Origin: Pseudonocardia sp. CNS-004
Lineage (GTDB): Bacteria; Actinomycetota; Actinomycetes; Mycobacteriales; Pseudonocardiaceae
Direction: 5' to 3'
Length of the DNA: 33,121 bases
Assembly (NCBI GenBank): GCA_001942185.1
Contig: MKJV01000136.1
Coordinates: 1-33,121 of the forward strand
Under the pieces are notes generated by a model. The model had not been told where the DNA came from. It saw nothing but the letters and a program-made list of their open reading frames with translations, and searched no databases. Positions 7,028-15,615 of this stretch are shown here, piece after piece (the first letter of the stretch is position 1; each line of letters starts with the position of its first letter). A program made the position numbers and the translations under genes.

Positions 7028-8004
7028 CCGAGTCGGAGCTGCTCGACGCCGCCGTCGCGGGGAACGAGGGCGCCTACGCGGAGCTCGTCGAGCCGCACCG
7101 CCGTCCGCTGCACGCGCACTGCTACCGGATGCTCGGTTCGGTCCACGATGCCGAGGACGCGGTGCAGGAGACGCTGTTGCGGGCGTGGCGCAGCCTGTCG
7201 TCGTTCCAGGGCCGGAGCTCGTTGCGTTCGTGGCTGTACACGATCGCGACCAACGTCTGCCTGAGGGCGATCGAACGTCGACCGGGACGGGTGCTGCCGA
7301 TCGGATACGGCCCGCCGGCCGATCCACACGGGCCGCTCGGTGAGCCGCTCGTCGAATCGACCTGGATCGAGCCGTATCCCGACGAGCGGCTCGGTCTCGA
7401 CGACGGGCCGGCCGGTCCGGAAGCCCGGTACGAGCAGCGCGAGAGCATCGAGCTGGCGTTCATCGCAGCGCTCCAGCACCTACCGGCCCGCCAACGGGCG
7501 GTGCTGATCCTGCGCGACGTGCTCGGCTTCTCCGGCGCGGAGGTCGCCGCAGCGCTCGAGACGACGCCGGCGTCGGTGTACAGCACGCTGCAGCGTGCCC
7601 ACCGGACCGTCGAGCAGCGCATCCCCGAACCCAGTCAGCAGGCGACCCTGCGATCGCTCGGAGACGAGGGGCTGCGAGCGATCGTGGACCGCTACGTCCG
7701 CGCGTGGGCGCGCAACGACGTCGAGGCGATCGCGTCGATGCTGACCGAGAGCGCGACGATCGCGATGCCGCCGACCGCGACGTGGTACCGCGGCCGGTGC
7801 GCGGTGGTCACCGGCCTCGGAGAACTGGCGCTCAGCGGCCGGATGACGTGGCGGGTGACCCCCACCCGCGCGAACGGTCAGCTCGCGGTCATGGCCTACA
7901 GCCGGGACCCGGGCGGCACCTTCGTGCCGAACCACCTGGCCGTGCTCACACTCCGCGGCTCGCTGATCGACGAGATCAACTTCTTCCTCATCACGAGCCG
8001 TTAG
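7024..8004 (+). CDS. ECF sigma-70 factor, SigG/SigX5-like (TIGR02960 type) with C-terminal SnoaL-like domain
   Basis: 326 aa. Seen: region 2 EPHRRPLHAHCYRMLGSVHDAEDAVQETLLRAWRSL (about 23-58) with the GRSSLRSWLYTIATNVCL continuation, and a long linker containing PYPDERLG, typical of this sigma subfamily. Region 4 reads LPARQRAVLILRDVLGFSGAEVAAAL then STLQRAHRTVEQR. From about residue 205 there is an NTF2-like domain (VDRYVRAWARNDVEAIASMLTESATIAMPP). Known: SigG of mycobacteria belongs to this group, which lacks an obvious membrane anti-sigma factor. The ATG at 7024 is translationally coupled to the VOC gene. This is the second SnoaL-tailed ECF sigma factor within 4 kb. A strong hairpin follows at 8282. 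Confidence 0.88.
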   Translation: MTESELLDAAVAGNEGAYAELVEPHRRPLHAHCYRMLGSVHDAEDAVQETLLRAWRSLSSFQGRSSLRSWLYTIATNVCLRAIERRPGRVLPIGYGPPADPHGPLGEPLVESTWIEPYPDERLGLDDGPAGPEARYEQRESIELAFIAALQHLPARQRAVLILRDVLGFSGAEVAAALETTPASVYSTLQRAHRTVEQRIPEPSQQATLRSLGDEGLRAIVDRYVRAWARNDVEAIASMLTESATIAMPPTATWYRGRCAVVTGLGELALSGRMTWRVTPTRANGQLAVMAYSRDPGGTFVPNHLAVLTLRGSLIDEINFFLITSR

Positions 8005-8061
8005 CGAGAAGGGCTCCCACAGCAGCACGGTCCCCTGGGGTGTGCCCGCCCGCTACCGGGT

Positions 8062-8280
8062 GCAACGGAGCTCTCGTGGATCTCGGTGGCCGGCGACGGC
8101 ACGGTCGCCGGGTACGCGCTGCTGACCCGGTGCCACGTGGGCGGTGCCCCGGCGCTCGCGTTGGGACCGTGCGCCGTGCGGCCGGAGCACCGGTCAAGGG
8201 GCGCGGGGTCGGCTGCGATCCGCGCCGGTCTCGAGCGGGCGCGGAGGCTCGGGGAGAACCTCGTGGTGGTGCTCGCGCTG
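8062..8280 (+). pseudogene. Internal fragment of a GNAT N-acetyltransferase
   Basis: Seen in one frame: SWISVAGDGTVAGYALLTR, then a strand and helix ending LALGPCAVRPEHRSRGAGSAAIRAGL, the acetyl-CoA binding motif A (R/Q-x-x-G-x-G/A), then ARRLGENLVVVLA. This matches the middle of YhbS-like acetyltransferases. The first ~50 residues and everything after VVVL (normally a GHPxYYPRFGF-type segment) are missing; the sequence instead runs into the hairpin at 8282. No start codon with a ribosome-binding site is present. I read it as a gene remnant left between the sigma operon and pcd. Confidence 0.6.
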
Positions 8281-8281
8281 A

Positions 8282-8321
8282 CCGGACGGGCCGTGCGGCA
8301 GCCGGCCGCACGGCCGTCCGG
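8282..8321. terminator. Long GC-rich hairpin between convergent sigma factor and pcd genes
   Basis: The arm at 8282-8299 pairs with 8305-8321: 17 base pairs with one bulged G and a 5-nt loop. It lies between the sigma gene/GNAT remnant (plus strand) and the end of pcd (minus strand, stop at 8356). It can act in both directions. There is no T-tract, as is common for actinobacterial terminators. Confidence 0.65.
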
Positions 8322-8355
8322 GTCCGGGCCATCCGTGGGCGCGGTGCGCCGAGCG

Positions 8356-9962
8356 TCAGGGGAGGCGGTAGCCGATGTCGGCCGGCAGCTGCGCCGTGTC
8401 CATCTGCGCCTTCTGGAGCTTGCCGGCGTAGTCCCAGTTCATCGACTGCCACCGCGTGAACTGGTCGAGGACCCAGATGCCCGACTGCCGGCTCCCGTTG
8501 CCGGAGCGGCCGTTCCCGCCGAACGGCAGGTGCGCCTCGGCCCCCGACGTCGAGTTGTTCACGCTCACCATGCCGGCGCTCACCCGCTCCCGGAACCGGA
8601 ACGCGTGCACCGGGGCGGAGGTGTAGATCGACGCGGAGAGGCCGTAGCCGTGCCCGTTCGCCAGCGCGATCGCCTCGTCGAACGTCTCGAAGCGCGCGAC
8701 GCCGACGATCGGGCCGAACGTCTCGGTGCGGTACAGCGCGTCGTCGGCCACCACACCGTCGACGATCGTGGGGTGCGAGTAGATCCCGGGCTCGCCGGTG
8801 AAGTCGCCGCGCGGGTTGGCGGGCGTGATCCGGCCGGTGCCGGTGGAGCCGTGCAGGGTGTGGTGGGCTGCACCAGGTCCAGGTGCCGCTCGAAGCCCGC
8901 CTGGAACCGCGCGGAGATCATCGGCCCGTAGAGGACGTCGGTGCGGGTCGGGTCGCCGATCGCGGCGGCGCGGACGGCCGCGTCGAAGCGGCCCAGGAAC
9001 TCGTCGTGCACCGACGCGTGGACGATCACCGTGCCCAGCGACGTGCAGCGCTGACCGGCCGTGCCGAACCCGGAGAACAGCGCGCCCTCCACGGCGAGGT
9101 CGAGGTCGGCATCGGGCATGACGACCAGCGGGTTCTTGCCGCCCAGCTCCAGGCACGGGTGCTGCAGGTTCCGCCCGGCGAGCTCGCCGATCCGCACACC
9201 CACCGCGGACGAGCCGGTGAACCCGATCTTGTCGACGACCCCGGCGTCCAGTGCGGCGGACAGGCCGTCGAAGGTGGTGGCACCGTCCGCGAGCACGGTG
9301 TTCAGCACCCCGGCGGGCAACCCGCCACGCACGAACAGCTCGGTGAACGCCTCAGCGATCGCGGGCGTGTACTCGGCCGGCTTCCACACCACCGCGTTGC
9401 CGCACAGCAGCGCGGGCACCAGGTACCAGGACGGCACGGCCACCGGGAAGTTCCCGGCCGTGACGATCGCGGCCACCCCGACCGGCACGCGGAAGGTGAA
9501 CAGCTGCTTGTCCGGCATCTCGCTGGGCACGGTCTGGCCGTACAGCCGCCTGCCCTCGCCCGCGAAGAACGCGCAGGTGTCGATGACCTCCTGCACCTCG
9601 CCGCGGGCCTCGGCGATCGGCTTCCCGATCTCGCGGGTGACGACCGCGGCGAGGGCGTCGGCGTTGGCCTCGACGAGCCTGCCGATCTGCTCGACCACCC
9701 GCCCGCGCACCGGAGCGGGCACGGCGGCCCAGCCGCGCTGCGCGTCGCGGGCGGTGTGGCAGGCGTCGACGAACAGTGCCGCGTCGGCGAGCAACGCCTC
9801 GGCGACCGGCTCCTCGCGGGCCGGGTCGACGGAGGTGAGCCGGCCTCCGGGCGCGTCGTCGCGCCACTTCCCGCCCACGAAGCTCCCGACGGCCCCAACC
9901 GGGTCGTGAGTGGATACGGGTGCTCCAGCACTCGTATCCACGCACGGGTCCGGGGCGCTCAC
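8356..9962 (-). CDS. pcd: Aldehyde dehydrogenase, probable alpha-aminoadipate semialdehyde (piperideine-6-carboxylate) dehydrogenase, one frameshift
   Basis: About 535 aa after repair. Oxidises the lysine-derived semialdehyde (or cyclic piperideine-6-carboxylate) to alpha-aminoadipate with NAD. Seen: GNFPVAVPSWYLVPALLCGNAVVWKP (cofactor site), FTGSSAVGVRIG (GxxxxG), CLELGGKNP (general-base Glu), FGTAGQRCTSLG (nucleophile Cys), and the C-terminal GGNGRSGNGSRQSG. The frame breaks at about 8865; one extra C restores DLVQPHHTLHGSTGTG. The GTG at 9962 overlaps the lat stop (GTGA). The family is usually ~500 aa, and the first ~30 codons hold a 32-bp palindrome and no conserved sequence, so the true start may lie further downstream. 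lat, pcd and a divergent Lrp regulator recur together in mycobacteria (Rv3290c-Rv3293), which fixes the assignment. Confidence 0.85.
9910..9941. repeat. Near-perfect 32-bp palindrome at the lat/pcd junction
   Basis: GTGGATACGGGTGCT (9910-9924) and AGCACTCGTATCCAC (9927-9941) are inverted copies separated by CC, with a single mismatch (G-T) in 15 pairs. It lies within the first codons of pcd as called from GTG 9962. An intergenic palindromic repeat of this type is unexpected inside a coding start, so it either marks a mis-called start or an RNA element between lat and pcd. Confidence 0.7.
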
Positions 9963-11254
9963 GCCCGCACCGTCCGCGCCAGCGCGGCGACGGCGAGGTC
10001 GAGCTCGTCCTCGGCGATCGTCAGAGCGGGGCGGAACCGGATCGAGCGCTCACCACCGCCGAGGACCAGGACCTTCTCGTCGCGGTGCAACCGCTGCAGC
10101 GCCGCATCCCGTGCCTCGGTCGTGGGTAGGTCGACCGCGACGAACAAGCCACGACCCCGCACGTTGTCGATCTCCGGTATCGCCGCCAGCCCGTCGAGCA
10201 GCCGTTTGCCGAGCAGCCCGGCCCGCTCGATCAGCGCCTCGGACTCGATGACCTCCAGGTACCGGCGCGACCGGACCATGTCGGTCAACCCGCCGCCCCA
10301 CGTCGAGTTGATCCGCGAGGGCACCCGGAACACGTTGTCGGGCACCTCGTCCACCCGGCCGCCCACCATGATGCCGCAGACCTGCAGCTTCTTGCCGAAG
10401 GCGACGATGTCGGGCGCCACGCCCAGCTGCTGGTACGCCCACGGCGTGCCGGTCATGCCGCCGCCGGTCTGCACCTCGTCGAGCACGAACAGGGCGTCGT
10501 GCTCGCGGCACAGCTCCTGCACCGCCTGCAGGAACTCGGCGCGCATGTGGTTGTCCCCGCCCTCGCCCTGGATCGGCTCCGCGATGAAACACGCGATGTC
10601 GTGCGGGTGTGCGGCGAACGCCTCGCGGGCCTGCGCCAGCGCCCGTTGCTCCGCATCGCCGACCGCGGCGGGATCGAGCGGGAAGCGGATCGCCGGTACG
10701 TCGATGCGCGGCCAGTCGAACGTCGGGAAGAGCGCCGTCTTGCGCGGATCGGTGTTGGTGAGCGACATCGTGTAGCCGCTGCGGCCGTGGAACGCCTTGC
10801 GCAGGTGCAGCACCTTCGTGCCGAGGTGCCCGGGCCGCCCGTGCAGCGCGTTGTGCCGCCGCTTCCAGTCGAACGCGGTCTTGAGGGCGTTCTCGACGGC
10901 GAGTGCGCCGCCCTCGACGAGGAACAGGTGGGGCAGCGCCGGGTCGCCGAGCACCCGTTCGAACGTCTCGACGAACTCCGCCATCTGCGTGGTGCAGATG
11001 TCGGAGTTGGACGGCTTGTTGACCGCCACCGCGGTGAGCTCCGCGAGGAACGCGGCGTCACCGGTGAGCGCCGGGTGGTTCATGCCCAGCGGTGCCGAGG
11101 CGAAGAAGCTGAACACGTCGAGCCAGCGCGTGCCGTCGCGGGCATCGACCAGCCAGGACCCGCGGCTGGCCGTCGTATCGAGCACGAGGTCGAAGCCGTC
11201 GACGAGCATGTGCCGGCGCAGCGTCTCGTGGACGCGATCTGCGGTGACGGTCAT
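9959..11254 (-). CDS. lat: L-lysine 6-aminotransferase
   Basis: 431 aa. PLP-dependent class III (omega) aminotransferase moving the epsilon-amino group of lysine to 2-oxoglutarate, giving alpha-aminoadipate semialdehyde and glutamate. Seen: DVFSFFASAPLGMNHP and VNKPSNSDICTTQMAEF, typical of Lat. Also present are HLFLVEGGALAVENALKTAF, FHGRSGYTMSLTN, AEPIQGEGGDNHM, LDEVQTGGGMTG (Asp binding the PLP pyridine) and VAFGKKLQVCG (PLP lysine at about 288/289). The length matches the mycobacterial enzyme. The ATG at 11254 is divergent from the Lrp regulator across 72 bp, and its stop overlaps pcd, so the two enzymes are co-translated. The gene is intact. Confidence 0.94.
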   Translation of the reverse strand: MTVTADRVHETLRRHMLVDGFDLVLDTTASRGSWLVDARDGTRWLDVFSFFASAPLGMNHPALTGDAAFLAELTAVAVNKPSNSDICTTQMAEFVETFERVLGDPALPHLFLVEGGALAVENALKTAFDWKRRHNALHGRPGHLGTKVLHLRKAFHGRSGYTMSLTNTDPRKTALFPTFDWPRIDVPAIRFPLDPAAVGDAEQRALAQAREAFAAHPHDIACFIAEPIQGEGGDNHMRAEFLQAVQELCREHDALFVLDEVQTGGGMTGTPWAYQQLGVAPDIVAFGKKLQVCGIMVGGRVDEVPDNVFRVPSRINSTWGGGLTDMVRSRRYLEVIESEALIERAGLLGKRLLDGLAAIPEIDNVRGRGLFVAVDLPTTEARDAALQRLHRDEKVLVLGGGERSIRFRPALTIAEDELDLAVAALARTVRA

Positions 11255-11278
11255 GGTCGAAGTGTCCGTTCGGTGATC

Positions 11279-11299
11279 GTCGGCGCACAGCGCGCCGAC
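11279..11299. promoter_or_regulatory. Inverted repeat in the lat/lrpA divergent promoter region
   Basis: GTCGGCGC (11279-11286) and GCGCCGAC (11292-11299) form a perfect 8-bp inverted repeat with a 5-bp spacer, midway between the two divergent starts (11254 and 11327). Its placement suits an operator for the Lrp-type regulator controlling both sides. Inferred from symmetry and position. Confidence 0.45.
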
Positions 11300-11326
11300 C
11301 GTCGGTATCGGCGACGAAGTGCCACG

Positions 11327-11776
11327 ATGTGCGCCGTGCCTCCGACGGATCGTCAGCTCGACGACCTCGACCGCCGGGTGCTCGCCCACCTGACGGCCGA
11401 CGGCCGCGCATCGATGGCCGAGCTCGGGCGGGCGGTGGGGCTCTCCCGCACCGCGGTGCTCGCCCGGGTGCAGCGCCTCGAGCGGGCCGGCGTGATCCGC
11501 GGGTACCGGGCCGACGTCGAGGTGCCCGGCGAGGCCGCGGCCCACCGCGCCCGCGTCGGGATCGTGGTGCGCACCGCCGACGTGGCCGGCTACGTGCGCA
11601 GGCTCTCCACCATGCCCGGCGTGACCGAGATCGAGTCGGTGACGGGCGATTACGACCTGATGGTGCTGGTCACGGCCCCGAGCGCCCACGAGCTGGACGC
11701 GGTGCTGGACGGCATTCAGGGGTGGCGGGAGACCGTGCGGACGACGACGTGGGTGGTGCTGACGCGCTACCGCTGA
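11327..11776 (+). CDS. Lrp/AsnC family transcriptional regulator (LrpA-like)
   Basis: 149 aa. Seen: an N-terminal winged helix-turn-helix (LDDLDRRVLAHLTADGRASMAELGRAVGLSRTAVLARVQRLERAGVIRGY, about 12-61) followed by a RAM/AsnC ligand domain with VTEIESVTGDYDLMVLV, whose GxYD motif forms the effector site. Known: the mycobacterial orthologue (Rv3291c) sits divergently beside lat and responds to amino acids. It probably regulates lat-pcd in response to lysine. The start is ATG 11327; a GTG at 11336 would remove only three residues and cannot be excluded. Confidence 0.88.
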   Translation: MCAVPPTDRQLDDLDRRVLAHLTADGRASMAELGRAVGLSRTAVLARVQRLERAGVIRGYRADVEVPGEAAAHRARVGIVVRTADVAGYVRRLSTMPGVTEIESVTGDYDLMVLVTAPSAHELDAVLDGIQGWRETVRTTTWVVLTRYR

Positions 11777-11948
11777 CCCGGCGAGCGGAGGAGCTGGGCG
11801 AACTCTGCGACCGTCGGCAGCCGGTGCGGCGGCAGGGGAAGGGCGGTCATGACACGGAGTGTGGCGCGCGACACCGACAGGACCGGGGGCGTCGCTCGGA
11901 GAGTGTCGGTCACCGGACCGGGGGTCACTCCCCGATAACCTCGGACGC

Positions 11949-14459
11949 ATGGCAGGACGGACGACCGCCGGCGGCGGCAGGAGCACCGCTGCGACGTCCG
12001 GGGCGTCGTCGGGCCGGTCGTCCCGGCGCAAGCCGGCGTCCCGGTCCACCCGGGGACGGTCCGGCGCCACCCGCCGCGCGCCGGCACGGAGGCAGCCCGA
12101 CCTGATCGACCGCGGGATCGACGGCGTCGGGCGGGGCATCGCCCGGTTCGGGCGCTCGGTGGGCCGCGCCGTGGGACGCACCCGCGAGCTCGACCCCGCC
12201 CACCGTCGCGACGGGCTCGGCGTCGCGCTGCTCGTGCTGGGTGTGGTGGCGGCGGCGGGGATCTGGTGGGGCGCGGGCGGCCGGTCGGGAGCTGGCTCTC
12301 CGGCGCGGTGGCCGCGGTCGTCGGGCTCGGCGCGGTCGTGCTGCCCGTGGTCGTCGTGGCTGCCGGGGTGCTGCTGATGGCCTCCACGCCGCACCCGGAA
12401 TCGCGGCCGCGGATCGCCGTGGGCTCGCTGCTGTTCGCGCTCGGTTCGCTCGGGCTCGTGCACATCGCCGCCGGCCGGCCGGACGAGCCCGCCCAGTGGT
12501 CGCAGGGCGGCGGCGCGATCGGCTACGTCGCCGCCACGCCGCTGGCCACCGGCCTGACGGCGTGGGTGGCGGTGCCGGTGCTCGTGCTGCTCACCGGGTA
12601 CGCGTTCCTGGTCCTCACCGGCACCCCGGTGCGCGAGGTGCCCAACCGGTTGCGGCGGCTCACCGGGCAGGCCGTCGAGGAGCCCGCCCCGGCCACCGAG
12701 GAGCCCGCGGAGCAGGACGCCGAACCGCCATCGGTCGCGCTGCGGCGCCCCTCGCGCCGCAGGCAGGCCTCCCGGGTGGCCGACGTCTACAAGGACGACC
12801 CGGACGAGAGCCCGGACGCGCTCGACCCGCCCGCCGCGGAGCGCCCGCCCCGCCCAAGCGCAAGCCCGCCGCCGTGCAGGCCACCCCGCCCGCGGAACCC
12901 GAGCCCGAGGGCGCGGTGGGGGAGCAGCTGCGGCTCACGGTGCAGCCGACGGAGGGTGCGGTCCCCTACAAGCTGCCGCCCAGCGACCTGCTGCCCAACG
13001 GCCCCGTGCCGAAGACGCGCAGCCGCGCCAACGACGCGATGATCGAGTCGATCAGCGGCGTGCTGGAGCAGTTCAACGTCGATGCGCAGGTCACCGGGTT
13101 CACCCGCGGCCCGACCGTCACGCGGTACGAGATCGAGCTCGGCCCGGCCGTGAAGGTCGAGAAGATCACCCAGCTGCAGCGCAACATCTCCTACGCCGTC
13201 GCCACCGACAACGTCCGGCTGCTGGCACCGATCCCCGGCAAGTCGGCCGTCGGGATCGAGGTGCCCAACACCGACCGCGAGATGGTGCGCCTGGGCGACG
13301 TGCTGCGGTCGGGCGCCGCCCGCTCCGAGCAACACCCGCTCGGCATCGGGCTGGGCAAGGACATCGAGGGCCACTTCCTCGTCGCGAACCTCGCGAAGAT
13401 GCCCCACCTGTTGGTGGCCGGGTCCACGGGCTCCGGCAAGTCGAGCTTCGTGAACTCGATGCTCGTCTCGCTGCTGTCGCGGGCCACCCCCGACGAGGTC
13501 CGGATGATCCTCATCGACCCCAAGATGGTGGAGCTCACCCCGTACGAGGGCATCCCGCACCTGATCACACCCATCATCACCCAGCCGAAGAAGGCCGCGT
13601 CCGCGCTGGCCTGGCTGGTGGAGGAGATGGAGCAGCGCTACCAGGACATGCAGGCCAACAAGGTCCGCCACGTCGACGACTTCAACAAGAAGGTCCGCTC
13701 CGGCGAGATCACCGCGCAGCTCGGCAGCGAGCGGGAGTACCGGCCCTACCCGTACATCCTCTGCATCGTCGACGAGCTGGCCGACCTCATGATGACCGCC
13801 CCGCGCGACGTCGAGGACGCGGTCGTGCGGATCACGCAGAGGCCCGCGCCGCGGGCATCCACCTGGTGCTCGCCACGCAGCGCCCGTCCGTCGACGTGGT
13901 CACGGGCCTGATCAAGACGAACGTGCCGTCCCGCCTCGCGTTCGCCACGTCCTCGCTCACCGACTCCCGGGTCATCCTCGACCAGCCCGGCGCCGAGAAG
14001 CTCATCGGTATGGGCGACGGGCTCTACCTGCCCATGGGGGCGGGCAAGCCGGTGCGCATGCAGGGCGCGTTCGTGGGCGACGAGGAGATCTCCTCGGTGG
14101 TCGCGTTCACCAAGGAGCAGGCCGAGCCCACCTACCTCGAGGGCGTCACCGCGCAGAAGGCGGGCGAGGCCAAGGAGATCGACCCGGACATCGGCGACGA
14201 CCTCGACGTGCTGATCCAGGCCGCCGAACTGATCGTCACCTCGCAGTTCGGGTCGACGTCGATGCTGCAGCGCAAGCTGCGCGTCGGTTTCGCGAAGGCC
14301 GGGCGCCTGATGGACCTGCTGGAGACCCGCGGCATCGTCGGCCCCTCGGAGGGGTCGAAGGCGCGCGAGGTGCTGATCAAGCCGGACGAGCTGGACGGCG
14401 CCCTGTTCCTGATCCGCGGTGGCGGCGGCCCGGCACCGGACGACGAGGACGACGTGTGA
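11949..14459 (+). CDS. ftsK: DNA translocase FtsK/SpoIIIE, three frameshifts
   Basis: About 836 aa after repair; clears chromosome arms through the division septum. Seen: a basic low-complexity N-terminus, a four-helix membrane domain (about 12220-12640), a Pro-rich linker, the FtsK alpha domain (PYKLPPSDLLPNG, GFTRGPTVTRYEIELGP), Walker A GSTGSGKS (about 13420-13443), Walker B ILCIVDELADLM, THLVLATQRPSVDVVTG-type motor sequence, and a complete C-terminal gamma winged helix (QFGSTSMLQRKLRVGFAKAG) that reads KOPS sites. The frame breaks near 12285, 12848 and 13840. At 13840 one added A restores the invariant ITQKARAAGIHL. FtsK is normally required, so these are almost certainly sequence errors. 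The ATG at 11949 starts the gene; the stop overlaps the next gene by 4 bp. Confidence 0.93.
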
Positions 14460-14959
14460 GCCACACCCGGCCCGCCACACCAGGTGATCACCACGCGATC
14501 GTGGAGCGCGTGCAGAGCTGGTGGGGGGACTCCCGCACCCCCGAGGAGGCCCGGGAACTCTCGCTGCTCCTGCCGAGGTTGTTCCTGCAGCACTTCGCCC
14601 GGACCAGCCTGGTGGTCGAGGACGAATCCGGGATCCGGGCCTTCCTCGTGGGGTTCCACTCCGCCGACGTCCCGGACGAGGCGTACATCCACTTCGTGGG
14701 CGTCGACCCGCGTTACCGCGGGACCGGTGCGGCGCGCGAGCTGTACGGAAGGTTCTTCGCGCACGCCGCGGCGGCGGGCAGGCGGACGGTGCGGGCGATC
14801 ACCTCGCCGGCGAACACGGGGTCCATCGCGTTCCACCGCGCGATGGGATTCGAGGTCGAGCCCGGTGACCGCGAGGTCGACGGTGTGGCGGTGCACGGCG
14901 ACTACGACGGCCCCGGGCAGCACCGCGTGTGCTTCCGGCGGCGGCTCGGCCCGGCCTGA
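14456..14959 (+). CDS. GNAT family N-acetyltransferase
   Basis: 167 aa, a single acetyltransferase domain. Seen: an N-terminal RPATPGDHHAIVERV strand-helix start, LVVEDESGIRAFLVGF, motif A IHFVGVDPRYRGTGAARELYGRFF (RxxGxG/A acetyl-CoA loop, about 80-103), and motif B ITSPANTGSIAFHRAMGF. The GTG at 14456 overlaps the ftsK stop, so it is translated with ftsK. The substrate is unknown. It belongs to the general GNAT group with no link to cell division that I can see. Confidence 0.85.
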   Translation: MSHTRPATPGDHHAIVERVQSWWGDSRTPEEARELSLLLPRLFLQHFARTSLVVEDESGIRAFLVGFHSADVPDEAYIHFVGVDPRYRGTGAARELYGRFFAHAAAAGRRTVRAITSPANTGSIAFHRAMGFEVEPGDREVDGVAVHGDYDGPGQHRVCFRRRLGPA

Positions 14960-14968
14960 CCGCCGCGC

Positions 14969-15532
14969 TCAGTAGGAGGGGCGCAGCGCGGCGAACCCGC
15001 GGTCCAGCAGCTCCGCGCGGTCGGCGCGACCGTCCGTGCGCACCCACTCCTGCCCTGCGCTGTCGAGGATCGCGGTCGCGGCGTTCGTGAGCAGGTCGGC
15101 GGTGAAGTCGTCGAGCCCACCTCGGGACAGGAGCGCGTCGCGGGCGGCGTCGCGCCAGATCTCGCGCTTGCGGTACAGGTGGGCGCGCAGGGCGGGGGTC
15201 GTCCGGACGAGCCGCTCGCCCGCCGCGGAGTGGATCTGCTCCTGCCAGCGGCGCAGCACAGCGTGCAGGCTGTCCCAGGGGTGCTCGTCCGCGGGGCGCG
15301 CCTCGAGGTCGGCGACGACCTGCTCGACGAGCACCTCGGTGCCGGCGAAGGCGGCGTCCTCCTTCGTCGGGAAGTAGCGGAAGAAGCTGCGCTTCGTCAT
15401 CCCGACCGCCCGGGCGATGTCCTCGACCGTGGTCTCGTCGAACCCGCGTTCGGTGAACAGCGAGACGGCCGCCGCCGAGATCTCGGCCCGGACCGCTCTC
15501 CGGGTGCGTTCCCGCAGCGTGTCGGTCACCAC
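14969..15532 (-). CDS. TetR/AcrR family transcriptional repressor
   Basis: 187 aa. Seen: an N-terminal TetR helix-turn-helix, RAEISAAAVSLFTERGFDETTVEDIARAVGMTKRSFFRYFPTKEDA (about 15-59), followed by an all-helical ligand/dimer domain with no recognisable effector signature. The start is the first of two tandem GTG codons (15532/15529). It is divergent from an SDR gene with an 83-bp gap that holds a perfect dyad (TGTCAC-TTG-GTGACA), so it most likely represses both itself and the SDR. Confidence 0.9.
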   Translation of the reverse strand: MVTDTLRERTRRAVRAEISAAAVSLFTERGFDETTVEDIARAVGMTKRSFFRYFPTKEDAAFAGTEVLVEQVVADLEARPADEHPWDSLHAVLRRWQEQIHSAAGERLVRTTPALRAHLYRKREIWRDAARDALLSRGGLDDFTADLLTNAATAILDSAGQEWVRTDGRADRAELLDRGFAALRPSY

Positions 15533-15552
15533 CGAAGGCTACTTCTCGACCC

Positions 15553-15584
15553 TTGCTGTCGAGACTGTCACTTGGTGACATACT
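15553..15584 (+). promoter_or_regulatory. TetR operator overlapping the SDR promoter
   Basis: TGTCAC (15566-15571) and GTGACA (15575-15580) form a perfect 6-bp inverted repeat around TTG. A possible -35 TTGCTG (15553-15558) lies 17 bp before TGACAT (15576-15581), and CATACT (15579-15584) is an alternative -10. The dyad therefore covers the core promoter of the plus-strand SDR gene. The regulator assignment is by adjacency. Confidence 0.6.
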
Positions 15585-15615
15585 GAGACTGCTGCTCAAC
15601 TCTCGAGGAGGGGTC

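Noticed and set aside
11767..11850. 27-codon minus-strand frame (MTALPLPPHRLPTVAEF...) between lrpA and ftsK
   Set aside because: No ribosome-binding site, overlaps the end of lrpA, no recognisable family. Could be chance in high-GC DNA.
12787..13671. Minus-strand open frame opposite ftsK
   Set aside because: No start context or motifs and lies opposite conserved FtsK motor sequence.
11949..14459. ftsK as a true pseudogene
   Set aside because: All domains including the gamma DNA-reading domain are intact and each break is repaired by about one base; a real loss of FtsK would be surprising.
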